Assembly (NCBI GenBank): GCA_964467455.1
Contig: CAYXQJ010000011.1
Span: 1 to 64,000 of the forward strand
Direction: 5' to 3'
DNA: 64,000 nt
Origin: OLB6 sp964467455
GTDB lineage: Bacteria > Bacteroidota > Ignavibacteria > Kapaibacteriales > Kapaibacteriaceae
This document shows, piece after piece, positions 18,261-26,652 of the stretch. The number at the start of each line of letters is the position of its first letter. The stretch's first letter is position 1. A program made the position numbers and the translations under genes. The notes below the pieces were generated by a model. That model saw only the letters and a program-made list of their open reading frames with translations, did not search any database and was not told the origin of the DNA.

Positions 18261-19001
18261 ATGATCCTGATAACAAATCTTAGGGGGCAGGCAGTGACCT
18301 TCGACCTGTCCCGTCCGACCGACCTTTCGTTGCCCATCACGGTGCGTGATCCGGCCAATGCCTTTTTTCTTCCGGATGCGTCGTTCGTGCCGTTTCGTGC
18401 CGGCGATTTTGTTGGAAGCATCGAAGAGGGCGGACCGGTCCGCTGTGATGTGGTAACACTTGCCCCACACGGCAATGGAACACATACCGAATGTGTCGGC
18501 CATATCCTTGGTGTTGGATACTCGCTTATAGTGTCGCTAACCCAACAGATCGTGACATCGCGTGTGGTCACCGTCCCTCTTGAGCACGGTGCGGTGCAAC
18601 GTCACGCCCTCGCCAATGCGTGGGTGGATGAGGGGGAGTCGGCGTTGATCATCCGCACCCTGCCTAATGACGATGCCAAACGGACACGCCGGTGGTCGGG
18701 CAACAACCCGCCCTATCTGATGCCCGATGCCATGGAGCTGATCCTGGAAAGGGGCGTGCAGCACCTGTTAGTCGACCTGCCAAGTGTCGACCCAGAAGAA
18801 GATGCCGGAGCGTTGATCGCCCATCACGTGTTTTGGAATGTGCCTTCGGCGCCACGAACTGACGCCACGATCACGGAACTGATCTACGTTCCTGATCACG
18901 TTGCGGACGGACGGTATGCGCTGTCATTCAACGCCGCGGCCTTTGATGGCGACGCTGCACCAAGTAGGCCAACGATCTATCCGGAGATGGCTGCGCGATA
19001 G
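18261..19001 (+). CDS. Cyclase-family (kynurenine formamidase-like) hydrolase
   Basis: About 246 residues. The family begins with DLSRPTD and carries the metal-binding region APHGNGTHTECVGH (a HxGTHxD-like site with Glu in place of Asp). Related enzymes are Mn/Zn formamidases or cyclases. The first ATG in frame is 18261, but a GTG at 18294, spaced 6 bases from AGGGGG, starts exactly at the conserved DLS and may be the true start. The specific substrate is unknown; no tryptophan-degradation genes are nearby. Confidence 0.75.
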   Translation: MILITNLRGQAVTFDLSRPTDLSLPITVRDPANAFFLPDASFVPFRAGDFVGSIEEGGPVRCDVVTLAPHGNGTHTECVGHILGVGYSLIVSLTQQIVTSRVVTVPLEHGAVQRHALANAWVDEGESALIIRTLPNDDAKRTRRWSGNNPPYLMPDAMELILERGVQHLLVDLPSVDPEEDAGALIAHHVFWNVPSAPRTDATITELIYVPDHVADGRYALSFNAAAFDGDAAPSRPTIYPEMAAR

Positions 19002-19002
19002 T

Positions 19003-20175
19003 CTACTGGAGGCCGTAGTCGTCGATCTTCCGATACAGCGTTCGTTCGGAGATCCCGAGGAGTTTGGCGGCATCGCGCCGGCTACCGTGGGTCTTGCGCA
19101 GGGCTAGTTCGATCGCCGTCCGTTCGATCCGCGCAAGGTTGAGGTCCTCTTCAACGGTGGCCTTCGTTGTTGGCGCTACAGCTGTCGTGGTTGGTGTTGC
19201 CGGCTGCTGTGCGTCGAACGTGATCGACAACAGATGGCGAAGCACGGTCTTCATTTCGTTGACGTCGCCGGCCAGCTGCAACATCGTGCGATACAACATC
19301 TGCAGGTCGGCAGCAGAAGCCGATGGCTGCGGATCTCCGATGCGGACGAGGGCGGCGCTGTTGTCAACGGTGACATCTTCCTGAACCGGTAGATATCGAA
19401 GCGCCATGTCAGCCGTGATGTGTTGGCCACGTTCCAGGGTGACCATCGTTTCGACCACATTCCGCAGTTCGCGCACGTTGCCGGGCCACGGATACCCCTC
19501 CAGCAGGCGCAGCGCTTGGTCGTCGATGCCGAGATAGGTCAGCCCGTTCTTGTCCGCAACACGATGAGCGAAGTAGTCAACGAGCAACGGGATATCATCC
19601 AAATGTTGACGAAGAGGAGGTAGGTGGACGTTTACGCTATTCAAGCGGAAGTAGAGGTCTTGGCGGAACCGCCCTTGTCGGACCTCATACATCAGGTCGC
19701 GATTTGTTGCCGCCACAACACGCACGTCCACCTTCTGCACTGCCGACGAGCCGAGGCGTGAGAACTCACCACTTTCCAGGATGCGTAGCAACTTTACCTG
19801 TGTGCTGATCGGCATCTCGCCGATCTCGTCAAGGAAGATCGTGCCGCGGTCCGCAGCTTCAAAGAAGCCCTTGCGCTTTTCATCTGCGCCGGTATATGCC
19901 CCTTTTTCAGCGCCGAACAGCTCGCTCTCCAAGAGCGTCTCTGGGATCGCGCCGCAGTTGACGCTCACGAACGGATATTTCTTCCGTGGACTCAGATCGT
20001 GGAAGGCATGGGCGAAGACCTCTTTGCCGGTGCCGGTCTCGCCGGAGATCAGCACTGTGATGTCGGTTGGTGCAACCTGCAGTAGTCTCGCCATGGCTTG
20101 CACCATGGCCGGCGATTCACCGACCAATCCAAATCGGTCCGCAAGAGAACGTGTGATATTCTTCGTTAGCTGCAT
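19003..20175 (-). CDS. Sigma-54-dependent transcriptional activator without receiver domain
   Basis: 390 residues from the ATG at 20175. The AAA+ domain starts almost at once (LVGESPAMVQAM). It has Walker A GETGTGKE, a sigma-54 contact loop reading GAYTGA rather than GAFTGA, and Walker B GTIFLDEIGEMP. A linker of about 90 residues leads to a Fis-type helix-turn-helix (SRRDAAKLLGISERTLYRKI). With no REC or GAF domain, activity is probably controlled by a partner protein or by abundance. It sits 1 base after the stop of the HIT-rhodanese gene. Confidence 0.92.
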   Translation of the reverse strand: MQLTKNITRSLADRFGLVGESPAMVQAMARLLQVAPTDITVLISGETGTGKEVFAHAFHDLSPRKKYPFVSVNCGAIPETLLESELFGAEKGAYTGADEKRKGFFEAADRGTIFLDEIGEMPISTQVKLLRILESGEFSRLGSSAVQKVDVRVVAATNRDLMYEVRQGRFRQDLYFRLNSVNVHLPPLRQHLDDIPLLVDYFAHRVADKNGLTYLGIDDQALRLLEGYPWPGNVRELRNVVETMVTLERGQHITADMALRYLPVQEDVTVDNSAALVRIGDPQPSASAADLQMLYRTMLQLAGDVNEMKTVLRHLLSITFDAQQPATPTTTAVAPTTKATVEEDLNLARIERTAIELALRKTHGSRRDAAKLLGISERTLYRKIDDYGLQ

Positions 20176-20176
20176 C

Positions 20177-21193
20177 TTACTTCGTCCACTCCGCCCAACC
20201 ACCGGTGTAGATGTACATCGGGCCGTATTGGAACTGCTTCAACGCATCGGCAATGTGGTGTGATAGTTCGCACTCACCGCCGTCGCAATAGATCAGGATC
20301 ACCTGGTCACGCGGTACCGTGGACAGCATCTGGGGGATCAACATCTCGGCTTCGCCACCGTAGAAGTTCACAGCGCTGCCAATGTGTCCCTTCGCATACG
20401 ACTCCGCCGTGCGGGCATCGATCATGAAGTGCGGTCCCTTCATGAGTTTGACGAATTGGGCCTTGGTGATCTCTTTGACGACGCCGGGTTGCGCCTTGAA
20501 GAGCTGCGCGTTGGTCTCTGAGTTAGTCTTCGAGGTAGTCTCTGAGGGAGTCTTCGAGGTAGTCTCTGAGGGAGTCTTCGAGGTAGTCTCTGAGGGAGTC
20601 TGTGAGTTCGGTTGTTCGGTTATTCGGTTATTCGGTTGTTCGGTGAGGCCTAAGTCCGAATCTGTTGCTTGAATGCGTTCGAAGGTTGGCTTGATCCAAT
20701 CGATGCTGCGCGGATTCCAATGATTGAAGCCGATGGCGAGGCCGATGGCGAACAACAGCAATAAACCCGACTCTTTTAGTGTGCTAGTCAGTTGTTCGGT
20801 TATTCGGTTATTCGGTTGTTCGGTTATTCGGTTATTCGGTTGTTCGGTTATTCTGTGATTCATGGGGCCGAGTGGTTCGCCCCCTAACAAGTGAATGTGT
20901 AGATGAAAGATGGTTTGCCCGGCATCGGCGTTGGTGTTGGTGATGAGGCGGTAGCCGGCTTGGTCGACGCCGAATTGTTTGGCGAGGCGCTGGGCGGTGA
21001 GGTAGATGCGGCCGATGAGGGCTTCATCGTCGGTGGTGAGTTGGTTGACGCTGGGGATGGGCTTCTTGGGAATGATCAAGAGATGCAAGGGCGCATTCGG
21101 CGCGATGTCGCGAATGGCAATGATCTCGTCATCTTCGAACTCGATGGTAGCCGGGATCTCGCGGGCGATGATCTTTTCGAACAAGGTGCTCAT
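20177..21193 (-). CDS. HIT hydrolase fused to membrane-anchored rhodanese
   Basis: 338 residues from the ATG at 21193. Residues 1-110 are a HIT nucleotide-binding domain with the triad HLHIHLLGG. Repeats of the 8-residue unit TEQPNNRI follow, then a membrane segment (SGLLLLFAIGLAIGF), more TEQPNNRI, about three TPSETTSK units, and a rhodanese domain with the catalytic loop YCDGGECELS. HIT proteins and membrane-anchored rhodaneses are normally separate; here the linkers are made of 24-bp tandem repeats that keep frame. I infer that an intergenic repeat array has joined two genes. The HIT end would face the cytosol and the rhodanese the periplasm if the single segment spans the membrane. Confidence 0.85.
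   Translation of the reverse strand: MSTLFEKIIAREIPATIEFEDDEIIAIRDIAPNAPLHLLIIPKKPIPSVNQLTTDDEALIGRIYLTAQRLAKQFGVDQAGYRLITNTNADAGQTIFHLHIHLLGGEPLGPMNHRITEQPNNRITEQPNNRITEQLTSTLKESGLLLLFAIGLAIGFNHWNPRSIDWIKPTFERIQATDSDLGLTEQPNNRITEQPNSQTPSETTSKTPSETTSKTPSETTSKTNSETNAQLFKAQPGVVKEITKAQFVKLMKGPHFMIDARTAESYAKGHIGSAVNFYGGEAEMLIPQMLSTVPRDQVILIYCDGGECELSHHIADALKQFQYGPMYIYTGGWAEWTK
20510..20643. repeat. 24-bp and 8-bp in-frame tandem arrays (rhodanese-side linker)
   Basis: Bases 20513-20603 hold about three to four 24-bp units encoding TPSETTSK. They pass directly into 8-bp GGTTATTC/GGTTGTTC units encoding TEQPNN at 20606-20643. Three octamers make one 24-bp codon-phased block, so the reading frame is kept. 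The same octamer array recurs at 20793-20861. Confidence 0.9.
20793..20861. repeat. 8-bp in-frame tandem array (HIT-side linker)
   Basis: About eight copies of a GGTTATTC/GGTTGTTC octamer in the same orientation as those at 20606-20643. They encode repeated TEQPNNRI between the end of the HIT domain and the membrane segment. The consensus resembles the GGTTAGTC octamer at 46.1 kb. Confidence 0.9.
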
Positions 21194-21201
21194 GATGTTC
21201 C

Positions 21202-21576
21202 CTAGCGTTTGTCGTAGTAGGCTTTGAGAAGAAGGTAGGCGGCGTTGATCTCCCGGGATCGTTCCAAGGCGCGCTGTTGATCTGCGGGCGAGGCGTTGAC
21301 GAATCGGTCGGGATGCCATTGGGTGATGGCTGTGCGGTAGGTGCGTTTGATCACGTCAAGGTCGCGCGTGGGTGCGATGCCGAGGATGGAGAATGCCCGG
21401 CGTACGTCGTCCGGAACGTCCGTCGTTCGGGGTTCGGTGTTCAACTCGTCGATGAGGCGACGTAGCTCGTCGTCGTCCGAACCTAACATCTGTTCGGCCC
21501 ACGCCTGATCGGGCGAGCTGGCGTCATTCACATAGGCGCGGGCAAGGCGTGAGATACGGTCAAAGATCTGTCCCAT
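21202..21576 (-). CDS. Small J-domain protein
   Basis: 124 residues from the ATG at 21576. The C-terminal 60 residues form a DnaJ domain (AFSILGIAPTRDLDVIKRTY, then WHPDRF with the HPD tripeptide needed to stimulate Hsp70, then INAAYLLLKAYY). The N-terminal half is acidic and has no known motif. It lacks the zinc and C-terminal domains of DnaJ, so it is a specialised co-chaperone. Its stop lies just before the HIT-rhodanese start. Confidence 0.88.
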   Translation of the reverse strand: MGQIFDRISRLARAYVNDASSPDQAWAEQMLGSDDDELRRLIDELNTEPRTTDVPDDVRRAFSILGIAPTRDLDVIKRTYRTAITQWHPDRFVNASPADQQRALERSREINAAYLLLKAYYDKR

Positions 21577-21598
21577 ATCCGCAAAACTATGCCGAGCG

Positions 21599-24088
21599 CT
21601 ACAAACGAGCACCGATGGCGAAGTAGGCGAGGAGCGGACCCCAGGCGACGGCAGCGGGGTTGTCGAGGAAGTAGAAGCGCTGGCCGACGGAGAAACGCGC
21701 CGGACCGATCGGTGTGTCGATGCCAACCGTGACGCCATAGGCATGTTGGAGATCGGCAATGCGGATCTTCTCGGGCTGCTCCCAGATCGCGCCGATGTCG
21801 TAGCGGACGCTGAGATAGGTGTCGAAGAAGATGTCGAACGGCATCTTGACGGTGGCATCGAGATTCCCGACGATGATCTGACGTCCGCGCTCCTCATCCT
21901 CGCGCATACCGAAGAACAGGTCTTGGCCGCCAAGACTGAAGAGTTCGGGTCCCGGTAGTGTACGGTCCGCTGCGCCGACGAGGAAGGAAGGTGTGATGGT
22001 CGTTGCGCCGACCACAGGGATGGTGCTTTTGAGTAATGCCGACGCCTTGGTGAACGAAAGGCCGTCGGAGAGCGAGAGGATGCTGGATTCGAAGAACAGG
22101 TCGATCACACGACCGCTGGTGGCGAAGTCGATGCGGTCGCGGTCGTCCCAACGGGCAACACCGCGGATCGTGGCCAGCGGCTGATAGTCTGGAGGGTCTG
22201 CTGCTTCGAGGTCACGATAGCGCTGCATTTCGTAGCGAAGCTCTCCAAGCAAGACGCCTTGCCGTTCAAGTTGTCTGCCCGCACTGAGGCGTGCCCCGTA
22301 GCGGTCCTCAGAATATTCTCCGGTGCGGTCGCGAACCGGACGATTTGTTGGTGCCTCAGGATCATCCGTATAGATCCATACGTGACGGAATGACGAATAT
22401 CCACGAAGTGTTGTCGTCCAATACGATCGTGCGATCCGCGGTAGTTCGATCACGCCCGTGATGTCGCCGATGCGTTGACTCAACACGCCTCGCAGCGCTA
22501 GTCGGATGCCGGACCCAAAAAGATTCTGATGGATCAGGTCCATACTGCCTTGGGTATAGCGCTCATTGTCGATCCGTGCACCCAACCGCACGATCTGATT
22601 TCCGCGGTCTTGAGCACCAACGATCAAGTCGATGCCGCTGTCGCGCGATGGGACAATGGCGATGTCGACGTCGTCGAAAAGGTCGGAACCGCGCAGATTA
22701 CTCGTTGTCCGCTTCAGCTGCTCGGTAGTGATCGATGCGCCGACAGGAAACGTGAACTCCTGCTTGACGTCGGCAAGTTTGACCGGTCGCTGCGGGTCGA
22801 TCTTAATGTCGTGGATCCTGCCTTGGTCAAAGTGGATCGTGATCTCCTTCTTCGAGCTGTCATACACCATGGCACGCACGTAACCCAACGGATAGCCGCC
22901 ATCGTGAAGTGCGGTGTTGAGCTTTGCACGATAGTGACGCACAAAGGCATCCGACCAGCCGCGTCCGCTCATATCCGTGATGAGAGAGTCTAAGACTGGG
23001 ATCGAGCGTACATCGAACGAAGCACGAACATCCATTGACAGGATCACGGTGCGCATGATCTCAGCTGTCTGCTGATCCGGATCATACGGCGGCGGTGGGT
23101 TCTCCTCCGCATACGCTTGTTTCATGTCCGCGATACGTTGCCGAAGCTGCTTCACCACAGAACGTGTGGCCACACTGCCGGCCTCGATACCCTCGGCTAC
23201 CCGATCAAAGTCGAACGTCGACATACCGTTGAACTCCGGAGTGATCACCACATCCGCCTCATGTAGGTAGGTCGAGTCCATCTGCTTCATTGCTGCCGTC
23301 AAGGCCTGATCGGCCACGTCAAGGGCATCATCTAACTCGGCAGGGGGCAGGTAGTCGCCAACACAATTGACCACGATGATCAAGTCCGGGCGAAGTTCTT
23401 GGGCAGCGCGCACCGGGATGTTGGCCACCAACCCACCATCAACCAAGATGGAGTCGCCGATGCGGACCGGTGCATACCGAAGCGGAAAACTGGCGCTTGC
23501 TTGAATGGCCGTTGCGAGATTCCCTTGTGCAAGTGCCACCCACCTCCCATCGGCGAGGTTCGTGGCCACAGCTCGAAACCGACATTGCAAGTGGTCAAAG
23601 TCATTGACCATGTTGTACGGACTCTTCCACAACAAGTCTTGGAGCATGTCCACGAATCGCGCACTGCCGCCGATCGACTGGGGTGCAAGAAAGCGGAAGT
23701 CACGAAAGCGAAGATCGAGCAGACTGCGATCTTCTTCCTGTTTTTGCGCAAAGAACAACGAGCGTCGGTTAGTGTGGTCGCCCAGTGCCAATACCTCGTC
23801 CCAATTGGTCTGCGTAAAGATCTGCTCGATCTCTGATGGCCGATAGCCGGCGCTGTAGAGTCCACCGATCACGGCACCAATGCTCGTTCCAACAACAATG
23901 TCGGGTTGAATACCGGCACGCTCCAATTCTCTGAGTGCACCGATCTGCGCCGCCCCACGTGCGCCACCACCCGTCAGTACCACGGCCACCACCGGATCGG
24001 CCTGTGCGCCAAGTAGGAACACACTCGCACACCAGCATACTAGCACACTAGCATACTTGCACACTAGCACACTAGCATACTTCTTCAT
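21599..24088 (-). CDS. Patatin-like phospholipase with POTRA and Omp85-type barrel
   Basis: 829 residues. After a signal peptide the patatin domain shows oxyanion GGGARG, nucleophile elbow GTSIG and the catalytic VDGG. A middle region (about 430-500) resembles a POTRA domain, and the C-terminal about 320 residues are beta-barrel-like, ending in LLAYFAIGARL. This is the layout of PlpD/type Vd autotransporter-like patatins, delivered to or through the outer membrane. The signal peptide is unusual: residues 4-21 repeat YASVLVC/WCASVF and are encoded by 8-bp tandem repeats. The start overlaps the upstream DinB gene by 4 bases. Confidence 0.92.
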   Translation of the reverse strand: MKKYASVLVCKYASVLVCWCASVFLLGAQADPVVAVVLTGGGARGAAQIGALRELERAGIQPDIVVGTSIGAVIGGLYSAGYRPSEIEQIFTQTNWDEVLALGDHTNRRSLFFAQKQEEDRSLLDLRFRDFRFLAPQSIGGSARFVDMLQDLLWKSPYNMVNDFDHLQCRFRAVATNLADGRWVALAQGNLATAIQASASFPLRYAPVRIGDSILVDGGLVANIPVRAAQELRPDLIIVVNCVGDYLPPAELDDALDVADQALTAAMKQMDSTYLHEADVVITPEFNGMSTFDFDRVAEGIEAGSVATRSVVKQLRQRIADMKQAYAEENPPPPYDPDQQTAEIMRTVILSMDVRASFDVRSIPVLDSLITDMSGRGWSDAFVRHYRAKLNTALHDGGYPLGYVRAMVYDSSKKEITIHFDQGRIHDIKIDPQRPVKLADVKQEFTFPVGASITTEQLKRTTSNLRGSDLFDDVDIAIVPSRDSGIDLIVGAQDRGNQIVRLGARIDNERYTQGSMDLIHQNLFGSGIRLALRGVLSQRIGDITGVIELPRIARSYWTTTLRGYSSFRHVWIYTDDPEAPTNRPVRDRTGEYSEDRYGARLSAGRQLERQGVLLGELRYEMQRYRDLEAADPPDYQPLATIRGVARWDDRDRIDFATSGRVIDLFFESSILSLSDGLSFTKASALLKSTIPVVGATTITPSFLVGAADRTLPGPELFSLGGQDLFFGMREDEERGRQIIVGNLDATVKMPFDIFFDTYLSVRYDIGAIWEQPEKIRIADLQHAYGVTVGIDTPIGPARFSVGQRFYFLDNPAAVAWGPLLAYFAIGARL
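24005..24083. repeat. Octamer array encoding a signal peptide
   Basis: About eight to nine copies of an 8-bp unit (AGCATACT/AGCACACT, as read on the plus strand) fill the first codons of the patatin gene. On the minus strand they encode alternating YASVLVC and similar hydrophobic residues that make up the signal-peptide core. Confidence 0.9.
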
Positions 24089-24645
24089 CGTCCATTCCTC
24101 TCACGCCAACGCAAGATCTGCATCGCATGATGACGTCCGTGCCACGAGTAGATACCCAACAATTCCCACGCACTCAACCAACGTTGTTGTTCGGGGTGGT
24201 ACACCTCGTAGTGCCAGGTGCCAGGTGCCACGTTCCCTGTTCCCAGTTCCCAGTTCCCTGTTCCCTGTTCCCTGACTAACTCATACCACCGCGCATGCAA
24301 AGCATGAAGCAATGTGATCGAATGATTGATGGGTACGTTGGCCACATCGGGCTGTTTGACAAAGGCGTCTTGGTTGTACACCGAGATCGTTGGCCTATCC
24401 ATCGTCAGAGCCATCTTGATGCGAACGAACCCTTGCATGTGACTATCGGCAACGTGATGGACGAGTTGGTGAATGGTCCAGCCCCCTTCACGATACGGTT
24501 GCTGTAGATCTTCTTCCGAAAGGCCACTTACGGCACCTTCAAGTAAGGCGGGGAGATGTTTGATATGGTCGGCACGACGTTGGTGTTCGTCAGCCGAGTA
24601 GGGGACGTGTTCCACCTTGCCGATGGGATAGCGGAGATCATCCAT
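24085..24645 (-). CDS. DinB/YfiT-family metal-dependent thiol transferase-like protein
   Basis: 186 residues. It resembles YfiT/bacillithiol S-transferases of the DinB fold: RYPIGKVEHVP at the start, GGWTIHQLVHHVADSHM with metal-binding His near 60, and SWHGRHHAMQI at the C-terminus supplying two more. Between helices 3 and 4 is an insert (EQGTGNWELGTGNVAPGTW) encoded by 7-bp repeats and lying where relatives have a short loop before YHPEQ. The metal-site residues are unaffected. The thiol cofactor is unknown; gshA/gshB lie far downstream in this window. Confidence 0.85.
   Translation of the reverse strand: MDDLRYPIGKVEHVPYSADEHQRRADHIKHLPALLEGAVSGLSEEDLQQPYREGGWTIHQLVHHVADSHMQGFVRIKMALTMDRPTISVYNQDAFVKQPDVANVPINHSITLLHALHARWYELVREQGTGNWELGTGNVAPGTWHYEVYHPEQQRWLSAWELLGIYSWHGRHHAMQILRWRERNGR
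24205..24277. repeat. Heptamer arrays inside the DinB/YfiT gene
   Basis: Three GTGCCAG-type heptamers pass into about six GTTCCCT/GTTCCCA heptamers. They encode an in-frame Gly/Thr/Trp-rich insert in a surface loop of the DinB-fold protein. Confidence 0.88.
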
Positions 24646-25492
24646 TGTAGACGTCTTTCATCGCGAGCCACAACGCTCGGTGTTTGTCTTCTAACTCGCT
24701 ACGGTTCGTCACGGCCTCAACAGCAAGCTCCATTGTGCCGTCGTGTGTAAAGATATCGTTGGATCGGCCGCTGTCGACAGCTTCAGCGATGATGTGAGCA
24801 ACCTGTTCCGCCGTCATCATCTTCGATAAGGGGGCGAGTGGTAGCCCTTCGTCACGAGCGATCGTGCGGGAGCGCGGAATGGCCGCCGTGTAGAGTCCGT
24901 TGATCGAACCACCTTCGGTGACGTCGCCCCATTCGGTGATGACACCGGCGGGGCAGACGACCGTGGCGAAGATGTTCGTACCAACGAGCTCGGCGCGTAG
25001 TCCGGCGGTGAGGCCGACAACGGCATGTTTCGCTGCCACATAGGCGGCATTGTAGGGAAAGCCCATGCGTCCGGCAACACTGCTGACGTTGATGATGTGT
25101 CCGCTGTTGCGGGCCCGCATCGACGGCAAGAGTGCGCGCGTTAGCCAAAACGGTGCATCAACATTCAGCGTGAACATCGAATGCCACTGCTCTGTTGTTG
25201 TGTCTTCGATCGATGCATAGTTGCCACGCCCGGCATTGTTCACCAGCACATCGATCGCACCAACAGCCGCAATGGCTTCGTTCACGGTGCGTAGACATTC
25301 CGACTCTTGACTTACATCAGCAACGATTGGGATGACGCCGTCACCACATTGTTGCACAAGCTCCTGCAAACGATCCGCACGCCTGCCTACGGCCACAACG
25401 CGCATTCCCCGCGCCACATACAGGTGCGTAAGCGCACGCCCAATGCCGGAGGTAGCACCGGTGATCAAAGACGTCCGTCGTCCGGCGTCCAT
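24638..25492 (-). CDS. Short-chain dehydrogenase/reductase
   Basis: 284 residues from the ATG at 25492. NAD(P) motif TGATSGIG is followed by NNAGRG, catalytic Ser in NVSSVAGRMG, then YxxxK as YVAAKHA. The C-terminal part includes a VVCPAGVITEWG segment. The substrate is unknown. The N-terminus starts MDAGRRTSLITG; its first codons and up to 15 potential extra codons (an ATG at 25513, a TTG at 25537) lie in a CGTCC heptamer array, so the exact start is uncertain. It overlaps the DinB gene by 8 bases. Confidence 0.9.
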   Translation of the reverse strand: MDAGRRTSLITGATSGIGRALTHLYVARGMRVVAVGRRADRLQELVQQCGDGVIPIVADVSQESECLRTVNEAIAAVGAIDVLVNNAGRGNYASIEDTTTEQWHSMFTLNVDAPFWLTRALLPSMRARNSGHIINVSSVAGRMGFPYNAAYVAAKHAVVGLTAGLRAELVGTNIFATVVCPAGVITEWGDVTEGGSINGLYTAAIPRSRTIARDEGLPLAPLSKMMTAEQVAHIIAEAVDSGRSNDIFTHDGTMELAVEAVTNRSELEDKHRALWLAMKDVYNG

Positions 25493-25577
25493 CGTCCGTT
25501 GTTCAGCGTCCATCGTCCGTCGTCCCTCGTCCTTCAAATGAAGAGTAACTCAACCCTCAACCCTCTACCCTCTACCC
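25474..25577. repeat. Heptamer arrays upstream of SDR gene
   Basis: About nine CGTCCNN heptamers (25474-25535) adjoin a telomere-like array of CAACCCT/CTACCCT heptamers (about 25550-25575). Together they fill the border between the SDR and acylphosphatase genes and extend into the SDR 5' end. A shorter CGTCC run occurs at 2107-2126. Confidence 0.88.
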
Positions 25578-25580
25578 TAA

Positions 25581-25853
25581 CTACACTATCCTAAACGTGC
25601 TATACTTTCTCGGCTCCGTCTCCAGATCATTACACGCCACATCTTGCACGTCGGAGTGTTGCGGACCTTGACGTAGCGACATTTCGAGATCGATGAGGGC
25701 TTCGGTAGAACCTTGGGCGATGCACTCAACGCGCCCGTCTTCAAGGTTGCAGACGAAGCCCCGGAGTGAGAGACGGTGGGCGTGATGAAGAACAAAGCGT
25801 CGGAAGCCGACGCCTTGGACATGACCAGAGATGATGAATTGTACTGTTGGCAT
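25581..25853 (-). CDS. acyP: Acylphosphatase
   Basis: 90 residues, full length for the family. The signature GHVQGVGFRRFV (about 10-21) contains the phosphate-binding loop and catalytic Arg. FVCNLEDGRVECIAQG includes the catalytic Asn. It hydrolyses acyl phosphates such as acetyl phosphate or carbamoyl phosphate in the cytosol. The gene ends at the heptamer array and follows the second SDR gene by 17 bases. Confidence 0.93.
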   Translation of the reverse strand: MPTVQFIISGHVQGVGFRRFVLHHAHRLSLRGFVCNLEDGRVECIAQGSTEALIDLEMSLRQGPQHSDVQDVACNDLETEPRKYSTFRIV

Positions 25854-25870
25854 GATGTGGTGATGGGTGG

Positions 25871-26635
25871 TCAAAGGTTCTTGTTCACGATCGACACGGT
25901 GGCCTGATCGGTCGGTGTGATCATGATGTCTTGAATGGTAACGTGCGGCGGACGTGAAGCGGCGAAGTAGACAACGTCGGCAACGTCGTCGCCGGAAAGA
26001 GGCGTGTAGCCCTTGTAGACGGTCGCTGCACGATCGGCGTCGCCGCGGAAGCGGACCTGGGAGAACTCGGTTTCGACAAGTCCGGGGTCTACGTTCGTCA
26101 CGCGTACACCGGTGCCGTTGAGATCGATCTGCCACGAGTCCGACAACATCTTGACGGCGGCCTTGGTAGCGCCGTAGACGTTGCCGCCGCGATAAGCCTG
26201 GCGTCCGGCGATGGAGGCGATGTTGACAACGGTCCCCTTGCCCCTTACCACCATTCGTGGCAACAGGGCACGAGTGACGTAGATCAGGCCTTTGATGTTC
26301 GTGTCGATCATCTCCTCCCAATCGTCATGTTCACCTTCATGAAACGGATGGAGGCCGCGGGAGAGGCCGGCGTTGTTGACGAGGACGTCGATATCGCGCC
26401 AGGTGTCGGGAATTTCCTTGACGGCGTGTTCGACGGCAGCACGATCACGGACGTCGACGACTTCGGTGATCACGTCGGCGCCACACTCGGCGTGGATGGC
26501 TGAACCCAGTTCTTTCAGGCGGTCGGCACGACGGGCCCACAGGATCAGACGGGCGCCTTCACGGGCAAATCGATAGGCACATGCTTCGCCGATACCGGCC
26601 GAGGCGCCGGTGATAAGTACGGTAGAGTGCTTCAT
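25871..26635 (-). CDS. Short-chain dehydrogenase/reductase (YdfG-like)
   Basis: 254 residues from the ATG at 26635. Motifs are TGASAGIG (NAD(P) binding), NNAGLSRG, NIASIAGRQAYRGG and YGATKAA with catalytic Tyr and Lys, then VDPGLVETEFS. The WARRADRL segment suggests NADPH preference. This resembles the serine/3-hydroxy acid dehydrogenase YdfG group, which is an inference from overall pattern. The gene is divergent from the M16-like gene with 17 bases between starts. Confidence 0.9.
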   Translation of the reverse strand: MKHSTVLITGASAGIGEACAYRFAREGARLILWARRADRLKELGSAIHAECGADVITEVVDVRDRAAVEHAVKEIPDTWRDIDVLVNNAGLSRGLHPFHEGEHDDWEEMIDTNIKGLIYVTRALLPRMVVRGKGTVVNIASIAGRQAYRGGNVYGATKAAVKMLSDSWQIDLNGTGVRVTNVDPGLVETEFSQVRFRGDADRAATVYKGYTPLSGDDVADVVYFAASRPPHVTIQDIMITPTDQATVSIVNKNL

Positions 26636-26652
26636 GGGCGGTAAATTACTGA

